Positions 10,977-21,605 of a stretch of DNA of 64,000 bases are shown here, piece by piece. The notes under the pieces are model-generated. The model ran no database searches and was not told where the DNA came from. It saw only the letters and a list, made by a program, of their open reading frames with translations. Position 1 is the stretch's first letter. Each line of letters opens with the position of its first letter. The position numbers were made by a program, and so were the translations under genes. Source of the DNA: Zymoseptoria tritici IPO323 (lineage: Eukaryota; Ascomycota; Dothideomycetes; Mycosphaerellales; Mycosphaerellaceae); contig NC_018200.1 of NCBI RefSeq assembly GCF_000219625.1, positions 62,001 to 126,000 on the forward strand. The letters are read 5' to 3'.

Positions 10977-11556
10977 ACTGGCACTGCCTGAAACGATGCG
11001 CCCATACCTTCTTGCGAATGGGTAGGATTCAAGGCAATCGTCGTCACAAGAACGGCTAGAAAGGTAATTGCTACACAGACGGTGAATAAGAGCATGGGTG
11101 GAAGGCAGTTGGTTCTCTACCTCCTACAACCGCGACCACGTCTGCTGGAAAAGCAGCTATGGGATCGCACCTCTGCTACCTAAGCAACACCATTGCCTAC
11201 TAATGTCGCAGACGACACCGAAGGCGCCGCCCCAGATCGATATCAGACCAGCGTGCATGTTCGCAAAACATACAAGGATGTTCCTCTTACGAGCAACTGC
11301 GATACCGACGATGATGACAATATCGATCCGCAACCTCATGCCCACCACGCCGCCTGCATCGACGGCGCATTGCACGTTAGCCCTCCCCTAAATGGCGACA
11401 CACCTTCCTGAGTTGCTGAGGCGGCAACAGGATTATACTAGACATCCTTCTCGCCGGTTACAAGTCTTCAGGAGTACTTTTGCAAGCAGTTCCGGCACCG
11501 CATATCCCCTCCGCCGCGAGACGCATCTTCTCAAGACTGTGCTAGCATTGCAAATC
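10977..11556. other. No supported gene
   Basis: Short ORFs on both strands (11098-11391 +, 11157-11375 -) show no domain and no clear codon preference. Confidence 0.25.
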
Positions 11557-11778
11557 ATGCCTCCCACCGAGCAGATCATCTTCGAAGCCAAGCAGCGGCC
11601 GATGCCTCATAGCAAGCCCAAACGTCCATCCACCGTCGTCAACGACAAAGGCTACGTGGCCACCCGCGGTTTAATCGTCCCTGGCAGATCGTCCTCTAAA
11701 TCCTCTCTCGAAAGCATAGCGGGATCCTCCATCACAACATCAATCAGCCCATCCGAACTCTCAGGTACGCCATCTTGA
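11557..11778 (+). CDS. Small hypothetical protein or first exon
   Basis: ATG at 11557 (MPPTEQIIFEAKQRPM...) gives 73 codons that are Lys/Pro-rich and then Ser/Thr-rich, as in the disordered N-terminus of a larger protein. A possible donor (GGTACGCC) lies just before the stop, at about 11764, so this may be exon 1 of a gene whose continuation I could not place. A minus-strand ORF at 11652-11840 with an acidic composition overlaps it and is the alternative. Confidence 0.3.
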   Translation: MPPTEQIIFEAKQRPMPHSKPKRPSTVVNDKGYVATRGLIVPGRSSSKSSLESIAGSSITTSISPSELSGTPS

Positions 11779-12639
11779 TTCTCGTTCAACTCGATTAGAG
11801 GTCGTTTGGGCCTGGCCTTTTCCACCACTGCTCGGAGCATAAATCATGCCAGGCCACATTTTTCTCCGCATTGGCCGGATGGCTCCGGAAGCCAGCTCTC
11901 TCTTCGTTTCGTGATTCGGTGACGACGACTCGTGGGGTTGAAAAGCTGTTCAAGCTCTGCTACTGCTGCCCCTTCCGCTCTCGATGTCGTTTTCAAAAGA
12001 TGTATGCGTGGCCGCCTGCATAGCTGTAATGCTTTCCGGAGGAGATTCGGTCAACATACATCCGAGAAGCATCGATAAGCCCTTGGACGGCGTGCGATCC
12101 TCCTGTAGACGGGTGCGGAGGTCTCTTGGCAATCCGACTTCTCCGTCGTGGACCGGCGACTTGAACGGATCGCCGGGTGATCCGGCAAAAAGTTGATGAG
12201 CTTGGACAGCCGGCAATGATTGCTATGCTGAAGCAGCTCCATCGACATGGCTTTTGACAGCAGCAATACTCCAGGTCTTCCCCGAGTACATTCCAAGCGA
12301 TCGCGTGGACCCATTAGTTCGCTCAAGCCGGCTCGTAGCGCATTTTTGCTAGCTCGAGCGTTCAATTCACTCCACTTATCGACTGGACTGGCCCTTCGGA
12401 AGTTTGAGTACATGCAATGCCAGTATCCCGTCGGTCGCAAACGGCCGTCTCCTAGTTTCCGTTGCGACCAAGGCCCTCCATGCAACTAAGAGATATCCAT
12501 TGCTGCATGTCCTCCCTGCAATAGGTAGTACCTCCAACCGCCGCCGCTGATCTGGCCCAGCTGGAGAAGGTGGAGTGCGAGGACCAGACCAACATTTCAG
12601 ACCATACCAGGAAGATGGAGGGCGGATGATGAGTTTGCG
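11779..12639. other. No supported gene
   Basis: Minus-strand ORFs at 11950-12216 and 12051-12485 overlap in different frames and contain no recognisable domain. They could be remains of one minus-strand gene. Confidence 0.25.
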
Positions 12640-13161
12640 ATGGCGGTGTGGGAGGAGGAGGAGGAGCGGCGGCGCCGCAATGACAGGGAGGATCCGGGAA
12701 GCAAATCCAGCAGGGCTCGTGACGTTCCAGGTGCCGATGCCGATGCCGATAAGAGTCCTGGCGCTCCCACTCCGGAGACGGGTATCATCGCCAGCCTGAG
12801 ATCAATCGACTTCAGCTTGACGATCAACGTCTGGCGCGGCCTGAACAAATTCGAGAGCACGTCCCTCGTCTCCCTTGCCGTCCGAGATCTCGACTAACAT
12901 TCGGATCCAGAGCTCCTCGCCGCCATCGTGCTCGGCGTCTCCTCCCTTTTCATCGCGGCTACCATCCTCCGCTTCCTCGCGATGTCCATTCACACCGCCA
13001 CCACAACAACAAAAACAACGACGGAGCCGGAGTGGACCGATGATGGAGCTTGTTTGAACTCGACGGGACACCTCGTGCTCTGCCAAAAACCAGGTGGTGG
13101 GTTCGTGCTGCCCGGAGATTGGGAAGAAGCAGCAGAGGACGGGACAGAGCCTGGAGAATAA
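12640..13161 (+). pseudogene. Hypothetical membrane protein with one in-frame stop
   Basis: ATG at 12640 starts a charged N-terminus (EEEEERRRR), followed by Pro/Asp linker and an amphipathic segment. The same frame continues past a TAA at 12895-12897 into a strong membrane helix (LLAAIVLGVSSLFIAATIL, about 12915-12971), a Thr-rich stretch and an acidic C-terminal tail ending at TAA 13159-13161. Either the TAA (possibly from CAA) is a nonsense mutation, or it sits in an intron whose CTAAC branch point (12894-12898) and CAG acceptor (12911) can be seen but whose donor is not obvious. Confidence 0.35.
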
Positions 13162-14484
13162 GACCGCGGGGCTGACATTCCGCGGCCGACTGGGAGGAGT
13201 AGGACAGTCTGAGCGTAGCTGAACACAATGTTGCGGTCCGGCGGCGAGGTCAGCTCGGGATATACAGAACAAGCAAGCAGATGAAGATGGAATTTGCCCA
13301 GAACACGGTAGCCACCTGACCACAGAGTTGATGCTATTGTATAGCTCTGCGTCTCTCAACTCGGCGAGGACCCTTCCAGATTGCCAGCCGAGCACGCGCC
13401 GTGTGCCAGATACGCTCAAGCTGCCTCTTTTAATCACGAAGATGAGTTGGAGTAGGATCATAACGCTAACCATCCCGGTGCGAACCCGCGCAGTCGGATG
13501 GATCACTGGCTTTCAGGAAGAGTTACTACATCGAGCAATCACGAAAAAGTCGCAAGCAATGCGCCAGAGTGTGCGCAACCTGCCGTGGTGAACATACTCC
13601 TGTCTCAGCTGGCGTGACTGGCCGCCCTGAACAAGCTTCAAGCTTCAAGCGAGGTGTACGCTCAGAGCACTTGCGGCTCCGGACGGAACAGCAGATGCTG
13701 GCCCATGCTGGCCCTCGCGCTCACCGCTTTCGGAGGCGTACCGGCGATGACTCGAGGTTGCTCAAGAGTCGACAGTCTGACCAAGGTCCAGCTCCGGGCA
13801 GAAGAGCTGCGCCGCGCCGCTGAACACCAACTCGAAGCGCTGCGGCTTTGAGGCACTTCAAAAAGGCATACTACCGGGTCCAGCGGCTGCAGAGGCACTG
13901 TGAGTCCACATGTCGTCGCCACTGCTGTCTTCCCTTCGATTTCTCTCCTGGGAAGGCAAAAGGCGACGCCGCCATTCACAGATTGAACCTTGGGCCTTGC
14001 ACCGTCGCGGCTAGGATTCCATTGTCTGCACCCAAGGCAATAAAATGCAATGCGATATAACTACAAAGAGTCGAGGCCAAGTATATTTATCACACACCTT
14101 GTTCCTTTTGCTTTCCTTTTCTTCACGATTCACGTCCCCATCCGGCGCCACATCGACCGAGCCATTGACTATGGCCGCCAGCAGTTCTCCCGCATCCACT
14201 TCATCCTGGACTACGATGACCGACAGCGACGCATCCTACTCACCTTCCGAATCCTCGAGCGCATCGTCCACCTCGGAAACGCCAACGTGGGGAAATCCGC
14301 TCCCTGCTCTCCGAACTCGAATGCTTGAAGAGAGATGAGGAAAGACTCTCTCGACTCCCAAATAGACCACCGAGACCAGAACATAGGGCTGGACTGAGCG
14401 CGGCTCCTCGCGATAATTTCCTGCATTCTTTTCTTAAGCTGTGTAGAAATTCCCTGCCTTGTACAGCAGCGGCCGCACGAGAAG
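13162..14484. other. Unresolved region with decayed coding-like stretches
   Basis: A coding-like plus-strand frame at 14050-14328 begins with a hydrophobic segment and continues as an Arg/Ile/Leu-rich helical sequence (RIHFILDYDDRQRRILLTF). It competes with a Ser-rich frame at 14045-14338. Neither connects cleanly to the downstream ORF. The rest of the interval shows only short ORFs. Confidence 0.25.
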
Positions 14485-14487
14485 GTG

Positions 14488-14772
14488 CGTTCCGGATCCG
14501 AGCCAGAGCTCGCTCTAATCATTCGACCGAGCGACGCCTTCGCCTTGAGCAAAATCGCCTTCCAATTGCCATCGAGGTGGATAGAGTGGATAACTCTACC
14601 TCCGCTTAGAATCAAACATTTAAGCGGATTGAAGGAAGAAGCCGACAAATCAGAGGCGCGCTTTTGGCTCTCCGTGCTCCAAATGTACGGCGAAGAGCTG
14701 GAGGCTCGAGGAAGGGCTCGAGAAGAAATCAGGGAATCATTGGCAGCAGGAAGACAAGAGATCGGCGCGTGA
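14488..14772 (+). pseudogene. Upstream in-frame extension of the 14782 ORF
   Basis: This frame is the same as that of the ORF starting at 14782 and is separated from it by a single TGA at 14770-14772. It reads as a helical, Glu/Arg-rich sequence (EEADKSEARFWLSVLQMYG). The stop overlaps a GTGAGT donor-like hexamer, but the only frame-keeping acceptor nearby would make a 27-bp intron, which is too short for a normal fungal intron. A nonsense mutation is the simpler reading. Confidence 0.35.
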
Positions 14773-14781
14773 GTTGCAAAG

Positions 14782-16011
14782 ATGGAGGCATGTAGCTGGC
14801 CGCCAGCGACAAAAGAGAAGGACGACTCGTGGATACGTCGGGCATTTGCCCAAGTCGCGAGCTCCTACACCAGCAGGGCATGCAAGGCGCTCCTTGTTCA
14901 GCCGGCGGAGCATGCCAACGGGGTGACGCAGCTAGCGAGCCTCGTGGACGACATAATCGACCACCTGCGATTTGAGCTTGCGGTCTTGGATCTCTACCTC
15001 CCGACCTTGTTATCCCTCCACCTCGAGTCAAACGCGCAGATGCGGACGATTACCGAGGAAATATATGGAATAGCAGTGGCGGCTACCCAAGGCCAATCTT
15101 ACTTCCCCTCGCTGGTCGATGTAAAAGAACGATCGCTTATCCGCCTGCTCTCCTCCTCGGCTAAAGCGAGCATTGCGCTCGCTCGGCAGGAGTATGGTCT
15201 CCTAACCCTCCTCGCACTCACTTCTTATGCTTTGTTGTCCGCACTGCAAGAGCGCAAGGAAAACATTCTGGTCCTACAGTCCAGTCTGGACGGATTGAAA
15301 GAGCGAATGTCGGAGTTCTCGAACGGATCTTGCACCAGTCCTCTTTGCGTAACGACCATGGCGAGGGAAGTATATGATCGCCTCCCGACCGTGGCGGAAC
15401 TCGACAGGACAACCAATGAGAAACGTCCCAGCGCCAAGACGATACGAAGTTCCGCCCTCGAGTGGATGAAAAGGCATGCTCTAGAGCAGCGCGATCAAGC
15501 CGGCAACAACAACAACCCAGCCGATGATGCCCTCCGAGCCTTGCCCTTTGGCGTACCCACGACCGGCTCGAGAAACACTTCAACAACTAGCACTCCGCAA
15601 TCCGACTCCTCCCAACCGGCCGCACCACCTAACACCCATACCTCCGCCGCCGCCGCCGTACGTGCCGTACGACTTTACAACCTCACCTGGCTCCACCGCA
15701 CCGTCGGCGCAGCAAGCTGGCACTGGCAAGGATCTAGCTCATGCCCCATCTTCTTACGCAAGGGTCCTTACTCCTGCTCCGACTCCCGCCTCGAAGCAGC
15801 TCTCCTCTTCGCCGGCCTCGACCTCCCCGACCTCCACGATTACTCCGGGTTCTTGGGCAAAGACGATACGTGGGAGGATTATCGATACGGGATGCCGCCC
15901 CGGGGCGATGCGGCGTACCTCTTGGTGTGCTGGCCGACGAACTATACCGCGCCGAATGTGTGTGCCAGGTTGAGTCCGACGGAATATTTGGGCAAGATGG
16001 GTTTGCTGTAA
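14782..16011 (+). CDS. Hypothetical helical protein, 409 aa
   Basis: Longest ATG frame in the host-like DNA. Residues 1 to about 220 look like genuine coding sequence: Leu-rich helices (SLVDDIIDHLRFELAVLDL, then LLTLLALTSYALLSALQE, possibly membrane-associated) and a charged region around residues 210-245. After about residue 255 the composition turns Ser/Thr/Pro-rich and a competing frame (15524-15973) shows a polyproline stretch, so the C-terminal third may be in the wrong frame after an indel. The final residues are again regular. No known domain recognised. The frame extends upstream past one TGA (see 14488-14772). Confidence 0.45.
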   Translation: MEACSWPPATKEKDDSWIRRAFAQVASSYTSRACKALLVQPAEHANGVTQLASLVDDIIDHLRFELAVLDLYLPTLLSLHLESNAQMRTITEEIYGIAVAATQGQSYFPSLVDVKERSLIRLLSSSAKASIALARQEYGLLTLLALTSYALLSALQERKENILVLQSSLDGLKERMSEFSNGSCTSPLCVTTMAREVYDRLPTVAELDRTTNEKRPSAKTIRSSALEWMKRHALEQRDQAGNNNNPADDALRALPFGVPTTGSRNTSTTSTPQSDSSQPAAPPNTHTSAAAAVRAVRLYNLTWLHRTVGAASWHWQGSSSCPIFLRKGPYSCSDSRLEAALLFAGLDLPDLHDYSGFLGKDDTWEDYRYGMPPRGDAAYLLVCWPTNYTAPNVCARLSPTEYLGKMGLL

Positions 16012-16250
16012 GGGGGACATTTAGGGGAGGAGAACCGAGGTCCGAGAAGGAAGGTCAGATCGGACGTTGCAGGCAGTTGGCAAAGCGACATTCCGTCAAG
16101 GGACGGCAGAATAGAACCATTCGGGGGGTTTGCGGGCGAATTGGGATTCTTGTTTTAGCAGGCGTTTGAAGGAGTAACTGTCTCAACAACTGGTTACATC
16201 CCTCGCTGTGTTTGCTACACACTCTTGTTCTTATTCTGCACAATCAGTTG

Positions 16251-16538
16251 ATGTCTTCAAGGACAAGCGTCGTCTACAATGTTCGTGGCAGTTCGACACC
16301 CGCCTTGACTCAAGGCATTTCAGACTTAGTTCTCCCCCGAGACATTAAAGAAAAACCTCTGCGAAACACCAACGACTCACAGCCGCGATGGACAACGATA
16401 CGGATCATCGCCGCATCAAACCTAGCGTCTGGACTGTTCACTCGAGCCGCAAAAGAGGAAGACATGCAAGCTATCGCCGAGATCTACAACTGCTACATTA
16501 TTCCTCGAGCCGTAAGGACTCATATCGCTTCGGAGTAA
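16251..16538 (+). CDS. Truncated GNAT-family N-acetyltransferase
   Basis: ATG at 16251 opens 95 codons. After about 50 residues the sequence RAAKEEDMQAIAEIYNCYI resembles the start of a GNAT acetyltransferase domain as seen in phosphinothricin-acetyltransferase-like proteins (basic/hydrophobic strand, then an E/D-x-x-x-I-x-x-IYN helix). The frame stops at 16536-16538 shortly after, and the acetyl-CoA-binding motif expected further on is not found in any nearby frame. The gene is therefore a fragment or broken copy. The family assignment rests on this short motif only. Confidence 0.4.
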   Translation: MSSRTSVVYNVRGSSTPALTQGISDLVLPRDIKEKPLRNTNDSQPRWTTIRIIAASNLASGLFTRAAKEEDMQAIAEIYNCYIIPRAVRTHIASE

Positions 16539-17136
16539 TGCAACGTGCTGCACAGGTCGAGTGGGGCATGTGGTGGAGATCGGCATATGGTGGAGATCGC
16601 GTCCACAAGGAACGGGTCTGTGTTTGACTGCGTATCTCGCGACTGGTCCGAGCGCATGACTTGGTCTATAGGCTGTGGAAGCAAGGGACTGGCATCTGCT
16701 TGGATTTACGAGCCTGTCAAACATCTGGTTTCCCAGACTCGGTGCAATGCTTGATTGGATCTTGCCTTGGATCCGGAGGGTGGCTTCTCCGCCGATCTGC
16801 TTCTTATTGCGAAAGACCTGTAGCTTTGTATCGAAGCGACTGCTATGCCGATTTCTTATGCCTGTGAAGCTCGCTTCTACACCGACAGAGATGGCCAAGT
16901 GCAGCAAAGGCACGATAAGATGATTTGGAGCACGAAAGAGGAGAACAATCTGGGCATTTGGTCCAACTTTCCCCTGGCGCATGTTAGCGCAGATTCATTG
17001 GCGCAGAGCGGTGGGGGGTTTAAGTGAAGGAGCTTGCGACTGAACGACCCCCGTGAGCGAGTGCCCAATTAACCGCCGCATTTAACCGGGCTGGGGGGCT
17101 CAAAACTGCCACAGGCGCATGCGCTAATTAGCTAAA
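16539..17136. other. Flank of the Helitron, no gene supported
   Basis: Ordinary composition with short overlapping ORFs on both strands and no recognisable domain. A palindromic GCGCATGCGC lies at 17116-17125, just before the composition changes to RIP-like. Confidence 0.35.
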
Positions 17137-17659
17137 TCCATAAAGGAGTAAATTACGCGCAGCGTAATAGCTGCTACGCGTGCTAAAATCTTACTACTAA
17201 CGTTACCTCTTACATTCTACGTAAACAACAGCACATTATAAATGTATACTACTAACATGCGATACTCTAAGGCCCGCCGTAGGCGTAAAGAAAAGCTCTA
17301 CGTAGTAGCCGCCGGAGGCCCCCCGGAGGGTCGCTAGACAATTCTATAATAAGTAAGACTTTAAGTAAGTACAATAGTCGGCAACCTATATATATAGTCT
17401 TATATTTACGTATAACATTTACGTAGTATGCGGGCCGCCTATAAAGAAGGCTTAGCCTTTATAGTCCGTAGTTTCCTTAGCTTAAAGAACCTTCTACTCG
17501 TTTGCCGTCCTACTCTTAATTTATTAATAACTTTACTATTACCGACCTTACTATTACCGACCTTACTACTACCGACAACTACTATCGTCTATACTATAGT
17601 CTAGCAACAACGTAGTTATAGCTACTATCGCACCTTCTAGTAGTAACGATCCGCTAGAT

Positions 17660-19055
17660 AGACTAGGTAGAGAGAAGCGTAAGGCGCTAATAGATACGCC
17701 TAACGTACCTTTTAACGTCGAAGAAGAATTCGAATCCGACTACGACCCCGCCTACCCTAGTATAATTTAATATAAGGACGGCTCTTACTAGTATATAAAG
17801 GACTACTATATCGATAGCCGTAAAGGTCGTAAGAAGCGCGTAGCTCGATACGTAGTCTACCGCGGCGTAAACCTAGGGTTTAGACTAAATTAGACTACTA
17901 GGCCTAGAAAGCTATAGAGGCGTAGCGCTATAGTAATAGATAGTTTCGAGAGGCGAGGTAGACAACTTTAGGAAGTTGCGCCTTTAGCTATACCTATACC
18001 TACACCTATACGACTAGCCGCCGCACTACCTAAGGTACCTCCCCTATACTACCCGCTCGGTACTTAATTAACGTAGAGAACACTCCTTTTAAGAAGACAG
18101 ATCTCTATACGTAACCGCGCCGAACGCTACTATAACCGTACCGGTAAAGTAGAGTCGGCGCTAGTACTAGACGTAGAAGTAGTATAAGGTCTAGTAGCGT
18201 AACCCTCTTAGAACGATAATCGCGAATACTTCTACTATAAGACTTACTACTATCCCCGTACGTATCTACTTAATTAAGGTCTACGAGGTAACGACACCTA
18301 TAACTACTATAATAATAGTAGTCTCGATGTTAATCTATAGACCGAGAATAAGTAGTATATTAATAGAGGCTACGATATGTTCCGTAGTAGTTTTATCCTC
18401 TACGATACCGAACACGCAATAGTATGCTTCGGTTATACTCCGTTACTACCGGACGGCGGTAACCGCGACTCGTTACCTAACCCCGGCGATATATTCGAGC
18501 TACGACTAGCCTCCTCCTTCCGTCTACTAGCCTCCTCCTTCCGTCTACTAACATCCTTATTACGACTACCCCTATCGTTATTATAACTACCTCCGCCGTC
18601 GTTACGACTACCGCTACCTCGCTCTTAAAGCATATAGTAGCTAGATCTCGATGCTAATAACCGTAGATTATCTAGACTCGGACAGTAAGCTCGTACGTAC
18701 GAAGAATGTATACGCCGTCTTAGGGCTAAGGATCTACTTCCTCTAACTAGTAGTAACCTCGACTAACTAGTAGTCTCGGACTATAACTAGTAGCTTATTA
18801 TAAACTTTAATTAAAAGCTAGATAGTAATTAGATAACAACATACCGTCTATATAAGGAGAAGTAGTTTAGTTAAGACTTAGCCGACTTTTAAGTCTAGAA
18901 GTAGATCTATAAGACCTATCGTAGCGCTGCTCGTAAGGGCAATAAGAACAAGCTTCTAATAGCTCCGCCGTTAATGTCGTTAAGGAACAATATAGATCCT
19001 AGCGCAATTACCTATAGTCTACCGGAGCTCTCTATAGTTAAAGAGATACTAATCT
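17660..19055 (+). pseudogene. Helitron Rep/Hel gene, N-terminal segment
   Basis: Plus-strand sequence in which TAG/TAA interrupts otherwise continuous coding-like text. It begins with an acidic/basic N-terminus (VEEEFESDYDPAYPS) and goes on through an Arg-rich part and a region around 18240-18480. At its right end it reads LPELSIVKEILI, like the L-P-E-L-T-x-x-E-x-x-L-I motif seen before the Helitron Rep domain (DUF6570-like region in related proteins). The frame continues at 39816 once the LTR insertion and one target duplication are removed. Confidence 0.5.
19052..19055. repeat. Target-site duplication, left (ATCT)
   Basis: ATCT here and at 39812-39815 flank the LTR element. Joining the flanks with one copy restores the Helitron frame (LPELSIVKEILISRIYI), which confirms a simple insertion. 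Confidence 0.8.
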
Positions 19056-19329
19056 TGTGAGGGGGGAACTTCCAAAGGTTCCGATCTCCCGCGGATAGTA
19101 GCAGTACGGAGGTATGGAGTAGCATAGGGGGCAAAAAGGGCGGTAAACTGTACAATTAGAGTGAAAGGTAGGGGGGCAAAAGAGGTAGTATTAAGTGCTC
19201 TGTACTGTTGGGCCTCGTGTGCGTATCTAAGGTCCTTCCGGAGGTCGATGTCCTGATAGTCCTCCGACCTGCACACGAAGCTGAAGCTAGATACAGACCG
19301 TACGTGACAGTGCGATATTCCCTACTACA
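19056..19329 (-). repeat. LTR of the gypsy element (3' LTR on the minus strand)
   Basis: 274 bp, minus-strand ends TGTAGTAGGG and CCCTCACA. It differs from 39538-39811 at about eight positions by eye, all transitions of the RIP type. Confidence 0.9.
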
Positions 19330-19343
19330 TCCGTCCCCCTCCT
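19330..19343 (-). promoter_or_regulatory. Polypurine tract
   Basis: Minus strand reads AGGAGGGGGACGGA directly before the 3' LTR, the expected place and composition for the plus-strand primer of an LTR retrotransposon. Confidence 0.75.
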
Positions 19344-19623
19344 GTAGTGTCTGACCCAGACACTGCAAGAACCTAAACTATACTATTGTGTACGCTTATA
19401 GCGTAAAAACCCTCCAGATCTAGCACTAGCGTCGTCCTTTTTAACTTGTTGCTAACGTAGACTGTCCCCATCCTCGGGTTTTGCACCCACCACGCATGTC
19501 TATCGCATGCATTGCAGCCAAAACAAAAGAAACAAAACAAAAGAAATAACAAAAAAAGAAAAAAGAACCTCAAAACAAGCGCTAGTGCAGAAAACAGCCG
19601 CTCCTTATGTCCTGTTCGCACTA

Positions 19624-19666
19624 AATGTTTCCTAGACCCGATGCGGATTTTAGTCTAGGAAACATT
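19624..19666. repeat. Palindromic repeat, copy 1 (perfect 14-bp arms)
   Basis: Arms AATGTTTCCTAGAC (19624-19637) and GTCTAGGAAACATT (19653-19666) pair perfectly around a 15-base loop. Relatives lie at about 30198-30239, 30537-30565, 30594-30627, 34271-34304, 37761-37790 and 38023-38064, all inside this one element. Confidence 0.85.
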
Positions 19667-19693
19667 ATGAACCTATCGCTAAGTACTATCCTC

Positions 19694-21348
19694 CTACTGC
19701 ATGTCGCGTCCAGGTACGCGCTTGCTATCCTTGCCGATAAGTGAGTCGGGGACTTCCTAGGGTACTGCGATGTCCGTATCTCCCTACCTAAGCAGCTCAC
19801 GTTCCCTGTCGTCTACATCGTCAGGAGCGACTTTAGCTAGTAGAGGTTAGTACTTCTAGAAGTCGGTCGGGTGCTTGTCCTTAGCGTTGTAGTACGATCG
19901 GTTACCGAACGTATTCCTCTCCGCGTACTTAATGTCCTTATAGTTTGCCTTCACTCGAGCTACAGTCGCATCCCGCTGCTTCTTAATCTATGCCCTTAGA
20001 TCGACAATATTGAGGCGTATAAGCTTCTCTAGTTCGACGACGACTCTAGGGCTCTCCTACTTCTCGTAAGCAACAAGTGCAGTAGCGATGTAGTTGTTAG
20101 GTGTTAAAGACACAGCCGTAGGGAAGGCGTAAGGAATCTTGCCGTACTTGTTAATAAGACCGGAGGGTGTCTTGTCGGGGGCGGTTAGGTCTATGTAAGC
20201 TTTGCGCAGCATCTCCTAGTTACTAGCTTCGGCACATTCGAGAGAACTATCTATATATACAGCCACGAACTAGGGAAGAATCGTGCGACGTTCGGTCTCT
20301 GCCTTGGTGTCGACACTATATAGCAGATGCGGAACCGTAATGCGAACATTAAATGCCTTGCAAGGAACGTGTTCCTACTTAAGCTTATAGCGATCTAGGA
20401 AGTGTTGCGGCAGCACCGTATTATTAATCTTCTATACTGCTCCGTCTGCGTAGTTGTTAGCCCTTATCTACTAGTACTATTCCTAAAAGATCTCCTTCTC
20501 GTGCATCCTCTTAACGAGCACCGTGCAGTCCTTCTTGCCCTCGTCTGTTAAGGAGACCGTACCTTAAATCTAGTTAATACCGCGATTCTCCTCGACTATG
20601 CGGCTAACCGTAAGGTCGATGTGCTTAAAGGTAGTGTTGTCGCCCTTCTTAGTGCTTTTAGCGTAGTATAGGTATGACACCAGCCGGTGCTTATAGTTAC
20701 CTCGCAGAAGAACATATAGCAGCCAGTATAAGATGTCCTAGCGGATAAGCTGCTAGATCTGAGAGTAGCATATCGTGCGAAGCCATCCGTAGTTAGGCTA
20801 GCTATTAATTTCGCGCTAATGCTACAAGTACATGTCCATTTCCTTATTAATAATCTTGCAAAGGGCCTTGTCCTGTCCGATCTACGCGAAGAGGGGAATG
20901 TTAAGCGTGCCATTTCTCTTGAACTCGTTCTCCTAACCGGCCGTTAAGTACATCGCTTGGCGAGCCTTGTTAAAGAAGCCGTCAAAGTTGAGCTGGCCGA
21001 GTTCTCTACGTGGGACGTTATTGTCGAAGCGGTACGGCCTAAGGAAGTCCGATAGTCGAGACGGACGAGCATCCTTAAACTACATCTTGTACGTCTCGGA
21101 ACCTGTCTTCAGCTGGCTAAGCTTGTACGTATCGTACTTAAGGGTAGTAAGTTTGAAGAGCGTATTGTTCTTTGCCATTACATTCCCGGTCTTTACCTTA
21201 ATTCCGAAGTATCGAAGCAGGTCCCTCGCATGATTATAGCACAGGAACGTGCACTCCTCCTTTAGCTTCGTACTGTCCGGATATAGCAGCTGCAGGCATC
21301 GAAATAGCTGGTTCGGGGTAGCAAGACGTTGCGAAAGCAGAAGCTTCC
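19694..21348 (-). CDS. ORF3 C-terminal part: 2-oxoglutarate/Fe(II) dioxygenase-like protein (RIP-damaged)
   Basis: Continues ORF3 from 28281 after the nested chromovirus is removed; the codons across the target site join in frame (SLRKLLLSQR). With TAG/TAA read as damaged Gln/Trp, about 550 codons stay open on the minus strand with no indel. I see a candidate facial triad: H-I-D within TTFKHIDL (His codon 20621-20623, Asp codon 20615-20617), a distal His in TVPHLLYS (20327-20329), 98 residues later, and Arg in ERRTIL (20285-20290) 12-13 residues after that. This order and spacing fit the double-stranded beta-helix 2OG oxygenases (phytanoyl-type or TET/JBP-type). The protein also resembles, from memory, a widespread uncharacterised fungal family. 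No enzymatic claim can be made from a degraded copy. The frame ends at TAG 19694-19696 or a few codons later. Confidence 0.6.
21344..21348. repeat. Target-site duplication of the chromovirus, left (CTTCC)
   Basis: CTTCC here is repeated at 28276-28280 directly after the right LTR. Confidence 0.85.
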
Positions 21349-21563
21349 TGTCACATCTGCCTCCGCCGAATACCGACAATCGGCATCTGATCCCCTGCCT
21401 CAGCGGCATATGCACCCCTACTAGGGCCTTTTAAGCTCGTTTGAGCCAGATTGCGCCTGTAGTATAAGGATACGTAGAATCTCCTCCTTCCGAGAGAGTA
21501 TCGAATCGAGTCTGTTCTGAAGTGATTTATACTGCTACTCTATTCTTTACTGCACCTTTTACA
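21349..21563 (+). repeat. Chromovirus 5' LTR
   Basis: TGTCACATCTG...CCTTTTACA, 215 bp, nearly identical to 28061-28275. Confidence 0.95.
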
Positions 21564-21605
21564 CACGATTCGATCTACCCTACAGCACGACGAATTACTT
21601 CCGAG

